Shown piece after piece: positions 40,906 to 52,569 of a stretch of 64,000 nt of DNA. The stretch lies in the NCBI GenBank assembly GCA_002914805.1, contig JXTB01000031.1, positions 932,640-996,639 of the forward strand. The letters are read 5' to 3'. Position numbers and translations under genes: made by a program. The DNA is from Parasponia andersonii. Its lineage: Eukaryota; Streptophyta; Magnoliopsida; Rosales; Cannabaceae. The notes under the pieces were generated by a model. It saw nothing but the letters and a program-made list of their open reading frames with translations, did no database searches and was not told where the DNA came from. Numbering within the stretch: position 1 is the stretch's first letter; each line of letters starts with the position of its first letter.

Positions 40906-42014
40906 AAAAATATATGTATTTTTTTCTCAAATACTATATGGATTTTTTTTTCATATTATCCCTAGCAAGAAATGGGCTTCGTAGCCGAACAGTCGAATTT
41001 CTAGGGCGTTATAGAAATATGACCAAATTTTGAATCTAATTTAAGTAAATATCCTTTTGTCAAATGTTATAGCAAAATGTCTAGTATATATGTTTATATA
41101 CAAAGTATAAAATATATATACCAAGTATAAAAAATTATATATCCAGTACATTTTAATATAGTAACTGAAATTGGTAGATAAATATATTTACCAAGTGTAA
41201 AAATATAGATTCCTGGATATTTAGTCATAAAATTTAAAAAGTGGATACCTACTTAATCAAATTTAAAATATTAGTTATCCACCTAAATTTCTCGAATTTT
41301 TTCTATGTCTTTTGCTAATAAATTGTTATTTTTCAAACACTATTAACAAATGACTAAATATATGAAAAAAGCCAAAATATATAAATTTTATAAGAAATAT
41401 CTCAGTATCAAAACTGATATATTTCATATAAAATTGATACAAACATAAAATTAATCTACTGAAAATGGCCATTTTGTCCCAAAAAAAAAAGTCATTTAAT
41501 AAATAGGTGTAAAAATGGTAATTTTTTAAAAAAATTGAAGTGAAAAAACAGGGCGTTACTTATAAATACTCGAATGAAATTGGACGGGGAATCCAACTTT
41601 GGGCCTTAGCCTTCTCTAAGCGTTGAAAATGGCAAGGATAGAACTAACTTGGTGCAAAATTATATTTAAAAAAAAAAACAAAATGATAAATTTAAGAGTG
41701 TCAAGGATTATTGATAATAATAAAAAAAATCATTGTTCATCCAAAAGTTCTTGATTATAAGTCTAAAACGTTATTGATTCTCCTAAAAATGTCATTTTTA
41801 AAAAATTGTACAAATTAGTCATTATAGCCTAAATTGGTCCTACCCATCTTTTTTCCTTTTCTCTCCTAGACGTGGTTCTAAATTGATATCTGTGAAATAC
41901 ATTCATCTTAAAAATTCTATACAAAATTAATTTAATTCTATTTTTAGATAAATTCTTACAGCAAGTATCTATTATATAACATAAGTAACCACATGGAATT
42001 ATTCCTTTTAGGGT
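40906..42014. other. Gene-free stretch with a dispersed repeat
   Basis: No gene. It contains repeat family copy 41030-41295 (listed separately). The remainder is AT-rich with no recognised feature. Confidence 0.45.
41030..41295 (+). repeat. Dispersed repeat, copy 1 (plus orientation)
   Basis: It aligns with the reverse complement of 63445-63715. Shared landmarks: TTAAGTAAATATCC, CAAATGTTATA, ATACCAA, TAGATA(A/T)AT, AAAAATAT, TGGATA and CCACCTAAATTT / CTACCTAAATTT. No coding content; unnamed. Confidence 0.75.
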
Positions 42015-42560
42015 GATTAGGTGAAATATATCCTTTTTATAATTAATTTTAGAAAATACATCACTCCTAAACGGTTTTAGGTAATTATACTCTTTTTTAT
42101 TAAAAAAGTGTAAAATGACTTATATACCCGTTAGTCGAGAGCGTTAGACACGGTGTTGAATACTAGACAAAAATATTTCGTAACTCTACCAAAAAAAAAT
42201 AATTAAATATTTAACACTAGATAGAGTCTTAGGAGCATTAGATACGAGTGTTGAGCAGTACTAAATAAGATGTCTAGTAACTCGAACTCTTTTGTCTAGT
42301 CAGATCTGGATCCTTATTTAAATATTATGAGCTAGACACAATATTAGAAGCACCAGACATGAGTGTCGATATGTACTAGACAATATATCTAGTAACTCGA
42401 CTTTTTATTTCTAATCGAAATATGGACTTTTGATAAGAGAAGTGCTAGCAGTATTTTTGTATTTAAAATAATTTAAAATTTTTAAAAATATGTTAATCGA
42501 AAAATAGATGTATTTCCTAAAATACACTTTAACAAAGGTATATTTTGCATAGAACTCCTC
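42015..42560. mobile_element. Possible inverted-repeat element with internal repeats
   Basis: The left end AATATATCCTTTTTATAATT...TTTTAGAAAATACATC has a counterpart on the minus strand at the right end: AATATACCTTTGTTAAAG...TTTTAGGAAATACATC. Between them a unit of about 115 bp recurs roughly three times (near 42150, 42235 and 42340) with the phrases ACTAGA(C/T)A, AGTGTTGA and TAACTCGA. No coding region. Likely a non-autonomous DNA element. Confidence 0.5.
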
Positions 42561-43824
42561 CCTCGTACGTATATATTTTCTTTTCTTGCCTTTTTTTTTA
42601 TTTTTGGCCAAACTTTATAAACATATTTCATAAACATTAGTTACATTTACGCCTCCAAAAATAAATAATTAAATGGAGAAGAGATACCTTTCATAGCATA
42701 CCAACGAATGTTTCAAATTTTTAAGGAATATAAGATAATATATTTTGAGTAAGATAAAGAAAGCAACTTCTTCTTAGACCCCCACCAACAAAACAATTAT
42801 GAAAAAAAAAACCAATTAAAAAAATATTTGAATTGAGAATATTTGCTTTGATATATACAATGATCCTTTATTATGATTTACCTTAGTCTTACACAAGATA
42901 AGTAACCAATAAAAACATATTTTAATCGATGAAACTTATGTGCTCGTTCCGATAAGTTTTAAATAAAATGCATAATAATAAGGATTAAAATGACATATTT
43001 TTAATAATTTAAAGACCAATATAGTGTAATTTAAAGTTTAAGGAATAAAATGAGACTTTCTCTTTAGTTTAGGGACTAATAGAGTCATTTATCCTATTAT
43101 TATTATATTATAAACTATTACTAACTATTTTGACTATGGAAAAAAAAATGTTTTGACATAATGTGGGATTATATAATTGTTATTGGTATTATTGCTAATG
43201 ATAAAGAATGACAAAGCTAGGATTGTAATTTTTATTGGTATTATTGCTAATAACAAAGAATGAGAAAATATATATTGTGTCAAAGTCTTGGAAGAAACAA
43301 TAACTTGAAAATGCGGAAAAAAAAAAAGACAAATGTGTAAATAATTCCGAAATAAAATTGACCCACAATTAAAATATTCAGAATAAAGTTTGTCATTCTA
43401 TTGCTTCCAAACTATGTTTCATATTCTTTTTCAAAGATAATTAAAATAATCCCAAAATCCAAATATAATTAAATTTCGGTATTTTTTCTATAGAACCCTG
43501 TTGTAATCTATTATTTGTATTTTTACCTATTAAACAAAAAAATATAATATGATTTCTCCATTTCTTATTCTCCACGTTCGGAAGCAAACAACATGTGCTA
43601 CTACAAAAGTTTGCTCTTAGACTTTGTCTCATACAGTGCATACAAGAACCGAACAAAACAAAATGTAGAAAAAAACAAGTCCTACTATGACTCAACTGGA
43701 TCCAAAATCCACGACATACCCTTCTCTTTATTATCCATATACTTCAAAGGGACTTGATCAAACACTAAATTCAACGTAACAAAAAATAAATATATAAATT
43801 ACGCATATCTTATCCTTCTGAAGA
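42561..43824. other. Gene-free AT-rich spacer
   Basis: No gene found. A near-duplicate phrase, TTGTTATTGGTATTATTGCTAA / TTTTTATTGGTATTATTGC, occurs around 43180 and 43230. Confidence 0.4.
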
Positions 43825-43918
43825 ATGCAAGTGTTGCCGAAATTCTCAAGGCCGAAGTATCCATTAGCCATTAGCGCGCGAGAGCCTTCTCGGGTGGTGC
43901 GAGCATCGATCTCTGAAG
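43825..43918 (+). CDS. Orphan first-exon candidate with transit-peptide-like sequence
   Basis: A 94-nt stretch begins with ATG and reads MQVLPKFSRPKYPLAISA, then REPSRVVRASISE. It ends at the strong donor GGTACGTGA in phase 1. The composition (Ser, Arg, Lys, Pro; no acidic residue before the RE step) looks like a plastid or mitochondrial transit peptide, and the local GC content is well above the surroundings. I found no following exon within the next 2.5 kb on the plus strand. It may be a captured or abandoned gene fragment, or exon 1 of a gene I cannot follow. The product is unknown. Confidence 0.35.
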
Positions 43919-44104
43919 GTACGTGACTCTATCTGTAATTACCCATAACTGGCACAAAAAAAAAATATTTATATATAAATACTTAAATAAATAATTCAAA
44001 GAGTAAAAAGCAAAAAGACTAAAGGTTTATAAGGACAATTCTGTAATTTTATAGACCAAAAAATCCTGTTCATATTATTTTTCAAAGTCTCTAACAGAAA
44101 AAAA

Positions 44105-44870
44105 AAAAATCAACATAGTAGAGAGAGATTGAAACTCGGAAGAAGAATAATGATTATCAGAAGATTAATTTTTCAATTCTCTAAGGTAAAAAATTCATTC
44201 TTTTAATTGTTAATCAATTATTTGGGAATTTTGGGGTTAATTTATCATTTAGGGTTTAGATTTCTTTAAGCATTTTTTTTGTTTTGGTCATGATTGTAGG
44301 GATGATTTATATTTTGAGTGAATACTCTCACTATAAGGTATAAAATAAGACCAAAATTACGTGAATTGGATATCTGGATTAAAAATTATAAATCTTTGAG
44401 TTTTGGTTTAAGATAGTAAAATGTAACAGAGGTTGCGACTGGTTTTTTAGTGGCTTTTTATGGTCTAATAAGGTCATAAAAAATCAACACGTAGTAGAGG
44501 GAGATGAGAATGACTGAGAAACTTGGGAGAAGAGGAATGATTACCAGGAGATTAATTTTTCAATTCTCTAAAGTAAAGAATTCATTCTATTAATTGTCAA
44601 TCAATTATTTGGGAATTTTGGGGTTAATTCATCATTTAGGGTTTAGATTTCTTTAAGCATTTTTTTTGTTTTGGTCATGATTGTAGGGATGATTTATATT
44701 TTGAGTGAATACTCTCACTATAAGGTATAAAATAAGACCAAAATTACGTGAATTGGATATCTGGATTAAAAATTAAAAATTTTTAAGTTTTGGTTTAAGA
44801 TAGTAAAATGTAACAGAGGTTGCGACTGGTTTTTTAGTGGCTTTTTATGGTCTAATAGGGTCATATTTGA
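44105..44870 (+). repeat. Tandem duplication, about 385-bp period
   Basis: Copy 1 is about 44105-44479 and copy 2 about 44477-44870. Shared landmarks: ATCAACA...GTAGTAGAG, GATTAATTTTTCAATTCTCT, GGGAATTTTGGGGTTAAT, AGGGTTTAGATTTCTTTAAG, GTGAATACTCTCACTATAAG and CAGAGGTTGCGACTGG. Copies are about 95% alike by eye. No conserved coding frame is seen. Confidence 0.9.
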
Positions 44871-46501
44871 TATGATTGGAAGCTTATTTGATAATATTTC
44901 TAACGGTATATAATTTGTAAAAAATGACATATATTTATATACCTCTCGTCTAGATATATTAATATTTGGACAAAAGTAGATCTATATTAAAACTATATAA
45001 AAAAATTTAATTTCTTAAATCTTCCTTGAATGAAAATGATAACAAAATTCTTTTTTTTTTAATTAAATAATAATTTCTTTTTGTTTCTAATTTTACTCAG
45101 GCTGAGATAAGCATGTTTTGAGTAAGTGCTCATTAATGATAGTATTAGACAAAAATGATTAAAAGGGATTAATGTGAAATAAAAATATAAGAATGAGAAT
45201 TTGAAATGCACAAATATAAGAATGTGAACTTTACCATAAAAAAAAAAAAAATAGAAACACCTTTCTTTTCTAACAAACTAATATTAGGAGATATTGCTTT
45301 AAAAAAATGAGTTCATTATTAATTTAACTAATTTGTTTCAAATTTAGCAGCTTTTGTATTAAAAAGGCTAAATAATAATTGATTAAAAACACGAGGTAAC
45401 ATTGCTCAGAAAAAAATAAGAAGACGAGATAATAATTAAATCTTAGCAATTACAATAGATATGTTATTCAATTATAATTTACAGTAATCAGTGCTCCAAA
45501 ATAGCAATATCAATATCTTATTCTTACCAATAGAGAACATATTAACAATAGATACCAGATTATATACTATTCAATCATAATCGAAAGCAACAAACTGCAG
45601 CTAAAAAAAAAAAAAAAATCATAGTCTAATGCGCCTCTCGACTTCTCATTTTACCTAATTTAGGTACATCTTTAATACTTTATTCAGTCATGACTTAATG
45701 ATTTTGGAAAATTTCAAAATCTTTCTATAAAATACTCGTATATATACACATTTTCCCGTTGTAAATCAATTTGATATTTGAATCAGGAAGGACAAGCATG
45801 AATGGTCCGAAACACAGAAGCATACTTTAGGGGAAACAGAAAGGATTGGAAGTCATCGATTCAAAATACTCTGAAATTGCATAAAATACTCTGAAATTGC
45901 ATTTGAACATGAATGGTTAAAAAAGGCATTAAACTATTCAAAGTTCTAAATAGCCTCTTTTTTATGTCAAGGACTTTTGCAGTACATTCACTACACACTT
46001 GGTGGAATACATCAAAAGTTTCAAAGTTGCTACTTCCCGGGACACAATTAAGTTCTCATATGTCATAAGATATTTATGATAAAACAATGTCATATAATTA
46101 TTGGAAAAATGCAAACAATGGATCTGCTACCACTAGTATTTCAAATACAGTATATTGATTACATGACATGATAATACATACAACCAAGTGATTAACCAAT
46201 TTGCATTCAGAACTTACAAGTTATCCTTTTCCTGATCCAACAACAAACAAAACAGAAAGCTGGGCTCTCAGCCTACTGCGCAAACTAGTGATGCAGTAAG
46301 AAAGAGCCTTGTTAAATTATCACTTGCTTCTCTTTCAGATACAAATATCAACATGGATAATAGTTGGCCTTCTAAAATGTCATGAAAGCTATCAATGGCG
46401 AGTTGGCAACGTAACAAGAGCAAAGCAAAGCATCCATCTACAGCTTCCTTCTGTTCTTTCAAATGAGAATCCACACCACAAAAGAATGAGTCATCAAAAT
46501 C
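44871..46501. other. Spacer and 3' region of the methyltransferase
   Basis: AT-rich, gene-free. The last few hundred bases before 46502 are probably 3' untranslated sequence of the minus-strand methyltransferase. A 20-bp phrase AAAATACTCTGAAATTGCAT is repeated in tandem near 45863-45902. Confidence 0.45.
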
Positions 46502-47774
46502 CTACGCCTTGAACCGCCTAAACTCGAACCAAATCTCATAGTGATTGAAAAGCAAACTATCATGTGTGCGTTTCCCTAGATACTCAAGCCCCAAACTAGA
46601 GAGCCTATTGGTACACTCCTCTCCTCCTAACCGCGAACAAAACTTGACGTTATGGGAAACGAAGATTCGCCCATCATGGGGTTTCACTTTGCTAGCTAAT
46701 CTCTCTAGTCCAATCCACACTAGCTTGTCAGGCATATGGAGAAACACAGCACTAGCATAGATCAAATCATAGACAATTCCTGAACCAAACTTACTGAACT
46801 CCATGTCCTCACCTCTCACGATCAAAGGGCGCTTATGCAATAGACCTTGGGAAGGAAGCTCGTACCTGAAAGCGGCCATCAACGACAACTCGTCCCTTTC
46901 AAGGCAGTGGTAGCGTTTAGGCTGGAGATACCGAATAAAATGCAACCCAACTCGAAGGGTGCCACAACCAATCTCGAGAACACGCGAGCTGGGCCTGAGG
47001 TGGGAAGACTTGGCAAGAAACTCAAACACATCTCGTCCCCCGGCCCATGGCTCCCCATAGTTGCTATGGTGCTCCTCAACAAGGAGCTCACCTGGGCATG
47101 GGAGGGCAGTGTGGTTATCTGATTCTGCTCCGTCATTGTGGGAAATTCCCTTGAAACTAGAACAACAGAAAAGGAAAAAAAAAAAAAAAAATCAGATTAG
47201 CATGCTAATTAAATAAAAAAGAAAGTCCTCATATGCAAAATATTCAGCGTTTAGATGTGCTTCAAGAAATCAAACAGAGACACTTATGAACCACAGAGAT
47301 GAACAGAGATCAATAAAACTCACGACACCCAAGTCCAATTAACACGATTAAAACACAAATTAGTACATATTATATACAATTAAAATATATAATACATATA
47401 TATATATATATACAGAGAGAGAAAGAGGATTGTAAGGACTTTAGAAGATCCTGGAGCTGCTGAGCCCGGGTGCGAGGGTTAATGCCCTTGCGAAGCACAT
47501 TGTCCTGCATACGCAGCCCGTTGATTCGGATCTGATCCTTGACCCACTCCACGTCCTCCATGCTCGGCGATATCCGCTCGGCCACCGAAACGTCGGCGGC
47601 GCCATCGGATACGGGGACGCGTACGGTAGCTAGTGCGGAGGGGCAATCGCACGAGGAGAGAGAGGACAGGAGGAAGAAGAAGAAGACGGCGGCCGCTGAG
47701 GCCACCAGAATGAGCACAGGTACCGTGATCACTACGCCCTTCGCCGGCGCCGGCGACGACGACGACAGAGCCAT
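46502..47774 (-). CDS. Membrane-anchored SAM-dependent methyltransferase, two exons
   Basis: Exon 1 is 47440-47774 and exon 2 is 46502-47156; the sum is 990 nt, or 329 aa. Residues 13-38 form one hydrophobic segment (VVITVPVLILVASAAAVFFF), a likely signal anchor. After a short linker, the region around ELLVEEHHSNYGEPWAGGRD leads into the methyltransferase fold. SAM motif I is VLEIGCGTLRVG (171-182), followed by an acidic position (CLERDEL) and VYDLIYASAVFLHM. The acceptor substrate is unknown; plant proteins of this type are annotated only as SAM-dependent methyltransferases. The exon 1 donor must be AAGTCCTT (GT at 47438-47439) to keep the frame and give QDLLNFKGISHND; this donor is weak, and the stronger GTATAT slightly downstream breaks the frame. 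The gene otherwise looks intact. Confidence 0.88.
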
Positions 47775-47797
47775 CTCTCTGTGATTTTACTCTCTGG

Positions 47798-47798
<1 letters not shown>

Positions 47799-47834
<36 letters not shown>
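47799..47834. repeat. (CT)n microsatellite upstream of the methyltransferase ATG
   Basis: About 17 CT units 25-60 bp before the start codon, so on the transcribed (minus) strand it is a GA tract in the leader or core promoter. Confidence 0.9.
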
Positions 47835-47835
<1 letters not shown>

Positions 47836-47921
47836 ACTCGTTACTCCAAAACGAAGAAGAAGAGGAAGAGTGTCTTTTAGTGTAATTGTTTAAGATTAGA
47901 AGATTCGGTTTTTTCCATTCG

Positions 47922-47935
47922 AAACGGCGTCGTTT
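47922..47935 (-). promoter_or_regulatory. AAACGACGCCGTTT motif in the methyltransferase promoter
   Basis: This near-palindrome lies about 150 bp upstream of the start codon. The AAACGNCGTTT class is enriched close to transcription starts in several dicots; function here is inferred. Confidence 0.4.
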
Positions 47936-49193
47936 GGTGGAGCACGGCGCTTACATAGTGTTTTTTATTTAATTTGTTGGTGGGCGCGTGTCGCGAAAGA
48001 TGTCGTTTTGGGGGAATGCGTTGGGTTGTGTGAGATGGGGAACATGTTGGGGCTGGTATATATGGAAAGACTTGGGTAGTTTAACTATACTTGTTTAAAA
48101 AATCTTATTAATTAATTAAATACAGAGCTCATAATTGAAATTGTGGCTTTTCTGATAACAACAAAATAACGCATCTGCTGGTCGTCGCTGGCTCTTTATT
48201 CGGAGTTTTTTTCTTTTCCTTTTCCCTTTTATTTTCTTTTTGCAAGTTTTTCTCTTCAGAACGCTTTGTACGAAAAAACTTATCTTTCTTCTGCAAATAT
48301 CTTCTCTTTTTATGTTTACTCAAAAAAATATGTATCTTCTTTTTTTTTTTTTTTTTTTATAATTCCAGGGAAGTAAATATCTCCTTTTAGTGTATTGTAA
48401 TCTTTTGTGCTGGGTTTTTTTTTTTGGAATGTTATTTTGCTCTAAGCTTTTTGTATAATTATAATTGCTATTGCAGGTTTTTCCTTTTTCAATATTTAAT
48501 ATGGTTATATGATAAGGTTAGGTCAGTAAGTAGCCCATGTTACTGGGTAACATAATAGGCCACGTACCTCGTATAGTAATATGAATTTGGATGGTAATTT
48601 ATCTATAAGTGATTTTTTGTGAAAATGGTAAAAACCTAAATTTAATTGAAAAAACATTGCTGATACTACTAGATTATTGAATTGAATGGTTAAACTGTTA
48701 CACTACCATAAAAAGAGTGGAGAGAAAAAAATGAATTTAGTGGACCAAAATCAAGCTCAATTTCCTATAGGTTATGGACTTTCAAGTCTGTCCAAAGTCT
48801 GGTTTCATGTATGACGTAGCATGCTTCAGCAGAGTTGGTGGGTCCCATGCGGGGAGTTGACAATTAAATTACAATGACTTTAATTCCAACAAGAAATTCA
48901 CGTACCATGTGGACAAAAGGACTAGTAATAAACATTACTTAAAATAACATTGTAAAAAAAGGGGGAAAAAAACACCCCACTAAGCAAAAAGCGCAAGTTG
49001 AATCGCCCTTGTAATGTTACATATATGTAGGTAATGCTGTAAATTTCAAACCAATATATGAACCCCAGCCACATCCCCCCCCCCCCCACCAAAAAAAAAA
49101 AAGATAAAAGAAAAGAGCTCACACATTATACAATACCACACATATTATCTAACAGTCAAGCTTTGATTTACTCTCACAATTCTTTAGATCACT
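47936..49193. other. Spacer and kinesin 3' region
   Basis: No gene recognised. It contains a T homopolymer near 48340-48358 and a C homopolymer near 49075-49088. The part next to 49194 is probably kinesin 3' untranslated DNA. Confidence 0.45.
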
Positions 49194-50281
49194 TCAGATC
49201 AGATCAGACATTCTTCTTCTGTGACGACCTAATGTAGCCCTTATGTTAGGATCAGAAGAAGTCACCATCCTACTCTTTGGCAAGGAAGCTGACTTGGAGT
49301 CTGAGGCTGAGCCATTGAATTTTGGAGACTCAACATTGACATTATCAGTTTCAACATGTTTTTTCCTGTTTGAGTTTTGCAAAGTTGCTTTGAAATGACG
49401 ATCCGAAAAACTTATTGATTGGGATTGAGAAGCTGCAAAGTGGATTGAACTTCTGGTTCCTGCTCTCAGGACTCTTGCTCTTCCAACAAGGTCCCTTTCT
49501 GCTGCGCTTTGCCTTTCACGACTAGCAACGGTGGAGGTCATGAACCGAGGCAAAGAACTAGAAATGATTCTTGTTGTTTCTTTCTCAGACTGTTTATTGC
49601 TTTCCTTTACTTGCTTTAGATCATGTTTTGGACTTAAAGTAACATTTTCTTCACGTTCAAGTAGTGGTTGATGATCAATATTTGAAAACAACTTTTTGTT
49701 CTCACTTAGTATGAATTCAAACTTTTGTATCTGATTCTGAACTTTCTGGCATTCTTCCTTGGCTTCTCTCATGCATCCTTCAAGCTCATGGATCCTTTTC
49801 TCCTTTTGCTTCTTCAGGTCCTAAAGTAATTCATAGGAGTTATGAACATTCATTGTTTGAACACTTGCAAAAGTTTTATGAAAACAAAATGTGACATGCA
49901 CCTCCAGTTGCTCTCTGTTGGACTCTACTGCTCTTGCTCTCTTTGCGAAGCACAAAGAACAGATTGTCTCCCCAACATCTTCTTCCCATGGGCTGACATG
50001 AATAAGCATCAAGACCTTTGATCCATCGCCTATAACAATCAAGATAATCCACCATTAGAGCCATTTTGGACAATGAATAGCATTTTGGATGCGCAAATTC
50101 ACGGTTTTGAGGTATCATCTACATTGATTAGGAATCAGATTCTTCGACAGTTTAAGCACAGCTTTTAGTAGCATAAGCTATGCTATAAGCTTATCTGAGT
50201 TGCTATTGATTTACTTTGGAAATTCTCTATCAATTCAACTAGGACAGCCTCAAATTATCCACATTGTCAAACTCCAAGATA

Positions 50282-50329
<48 letters not shown>

Positions 50330-52569
50330 CTGCCAATCCAGTAGGTATTTCTTTTTTTTTTTTAAATTATGTATAGGTATATTTTTTTAGTCATTGAATC
50401 ATTATCTAATAATGATTCAACGCCTACAATGATGTGCACAAAAATACATGCATCATTAATGATATTTCTCTTTCTTACTCTTTAATATAAAAAAATATGC
50501 AAGATAAATTTTAATTGGCCAAAATAATCCTTCTATATAGGTAATAAAAAAAAATTACTGAATTAGTGCCTACATATATATATATATATATATATTTAAT
50601 TTTACCTAGGGAGTCTTTGAGAATTTGAGTTAGCTTACTATTCCTGCAACCAGAGAGATAAAAGCACATTGGGTGAGAATATAATTGGACCAGAGGAAAA
50701 GAAAGAGCATGACAGAAGAGCAATACATGTGCTTCTGATAGGCCCTTCTTTAAGATTTCATCTTTATGTAAGAAGAAGAAGCAGAATTAAAGCTGACAAT
50801 CAAAGTAGAAAGTAACTTACCTGTAAGGAACATGACCACGCTTCCTTCTTAAAGCAGCAATAACATCGCCCAAAGCTGAAAGAGAGAGATTTATGGCCCT
50901 CCCTTCATCAAGTGTTAGACCAATAGCTCCTGTTTTCAATAATCGTTCACTTCCTCCGAGATCGACCATCCACAGTTTGCTCAGTTCAGTTTTAGCTCCC
51001 GAACCATTCCCATGTCGGAAAATGGATATCCTTGTTAAGCTAGATATATAAAGCTAAACAGATAAAGTAACTGTCAAACCAAATAACTGCAATGAATTTT
51101 TCTGAAATAACTAACTAGATCTGGAACCCACCAGTGAGACCTGCTGGATGTCTCATTGACATTTGTCCATGAAGTAGATCGAGCTCGCCTCCCCCGGCTA
51201 TACCACCATTTGGCTTTAGCATAATCAAGAATTTGCACTTCTGTAATGCCTTCAATCTCTACACTTCCCTTTTGATCTGTTTGAATGTTGAGATTGCTGC
51301 AGCCAAGTCAGCCGAATCACAGCTAAGCAATTTATAAGTAACCTTAACTTTTGTCATCTGCGCTATGGACTCATTACTCAAGGTAAGATTTCAATTATTT
51401 ACCATCTTGTTACAGGTTCATATGCTCTAGAAGTTGGTTTTGGAGCAAGTAGATCTCTAAGACTGCCCATGTAAACCTCCAACATGCTCATCGAAAATGT
51501 TAAGGTTTCGCCTTCCGAAGAGGCTTGACGAAAGAGTTCCTTTAAAGCTCGAGGAATGATCCCTGGCTGCTCATTGGTGCCATCCTGCAGGCTCATTTCA
51601 GTCCACTTGTTATTTAAAGCCTCAATACTTGAATTTGCCGCCACATGAATGCAACAATAACTCTATTAAAAGCTTTCATTACTAACCATTGTAAACGTCT
51701 TCCCAGTGCCTGTTTGACCATATGCTAAAACAGATACGTTATGGCCATCGAGCGCAGATCTCAGGATTGGTTCCACCTCAACGAAAACCTCTCCTGAAAT
51801 GGTGTCAAGCAGAAAAACTCGATACAACTAGAATATCAAATGTGAAGTAAAACTTGTGAAAAAAGTTTGACTTTGGACTCTCACCTTGACTTATTTCTTG
51901 AGGAAAAACCTTGTCAAATTCAAATTCTTTTCTAGTTCCAGCAGACTTGACTACAATCTTCTCTGATCCAATGGCAATGGGTTCATGAATTTTTCGTCTG
52001 TCAACCGCCAGGAATGGCCGAACTCGACAAAACACTCGAATGGTGCCTGAAAATTTAGTTCAAAAGAGAGATATAAAGCAGATTGAAAACACCCCTTTTG
52101 TCTTTATAACAACCTGATCATTAAGCTAACCATGATCCACTACCTTTGATGTCTAGTATCTTATTCAGTGATTCTCTCCTCTTTTCATTCCACAGCTTGT
52201 GCTTTAGCCTCAACTGGGCAATTTCTCCTATCAAACCAAGTAGCCAAGGCAGCTTAGTTTTCAATATTTTGAAAATAACCTCCACTGTTTAAACTTTTTA
52301 AGACAATAATCTAACTTTTGTTACACTGACATTTGGAAAAATATACCTTCAAGATTTGATATAGACTGAATAAGCTCGCTCTGCTCGTGCTCAGGAACAA
52401 CATTCACGTCCGTATAGATGGTGGAAAGTGGAGGAGACTCAGTCGAATCTGAAGCTAACGGGAACCCATCAGGAGAATCTGGATTTGTTTCCATGGGAGA
52501 TGGTTTCAAGGACTCTTTTACACTTACTGAAGCCAATGAGATCTGTTCATTTTGAGTTGAAATGAACAT
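49194..52569 (-). CDS. Kinesin-14 family microtubule motor, ten exons
   Basis: Exons: 52347-52569, 52144-52227, 51885-52046, 51687-51793, 51403-51584, 51132-51296, 50821-51039, 50606-50643, 49902-50029, 49194-49820; 1935 nt, 644 aa. An acidic N-terminal region (1-75) is followed by a short neck (about 76-102, [19 protein letters not shown]) directly before [11 protein letters not shown], the neck-motor order that defines kinesin-14 (minus-end directed). Motor about 103-436: P-loop GQTGTGKT (182-189), switch I NETSSRSH (300-307), switch II DLGGSER (334-340), and [13 protein letters not shown]. The C-tail (437-644) starts with a coiled coil ([15 protein letters not shown]) and becomes Ser/Arg-rich, ending RRRMSDLI. 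The central position of the motor resembles the plant KIN-14 group with a C-terminal extension (possibly KIN-14T). It probably works in spindle or cortical microtubules. The gene looks intact. Confidence 0.93.
50283..50328. repeat. (TA)n microsatellite in kinesin intron 8
   Basis: About 23 TA units without interruption, between exons 8 and 9 of the kinesin gene. Confidence 0.95.
50571..50595. repeat. Short (TA)n next to the kinesin micro-exon
   Basis: Twelve TA units start about 10 bp past the donor of the 38-nt exon 8 (in gene direction). Confidence 0.9.

Noticed and set aside
44150-44187. Possible short coding exon in the 44-kb tandem duplication
   Set aside because: Copy 1 reaches a stop after six codons, and the frame differs from copy 2.
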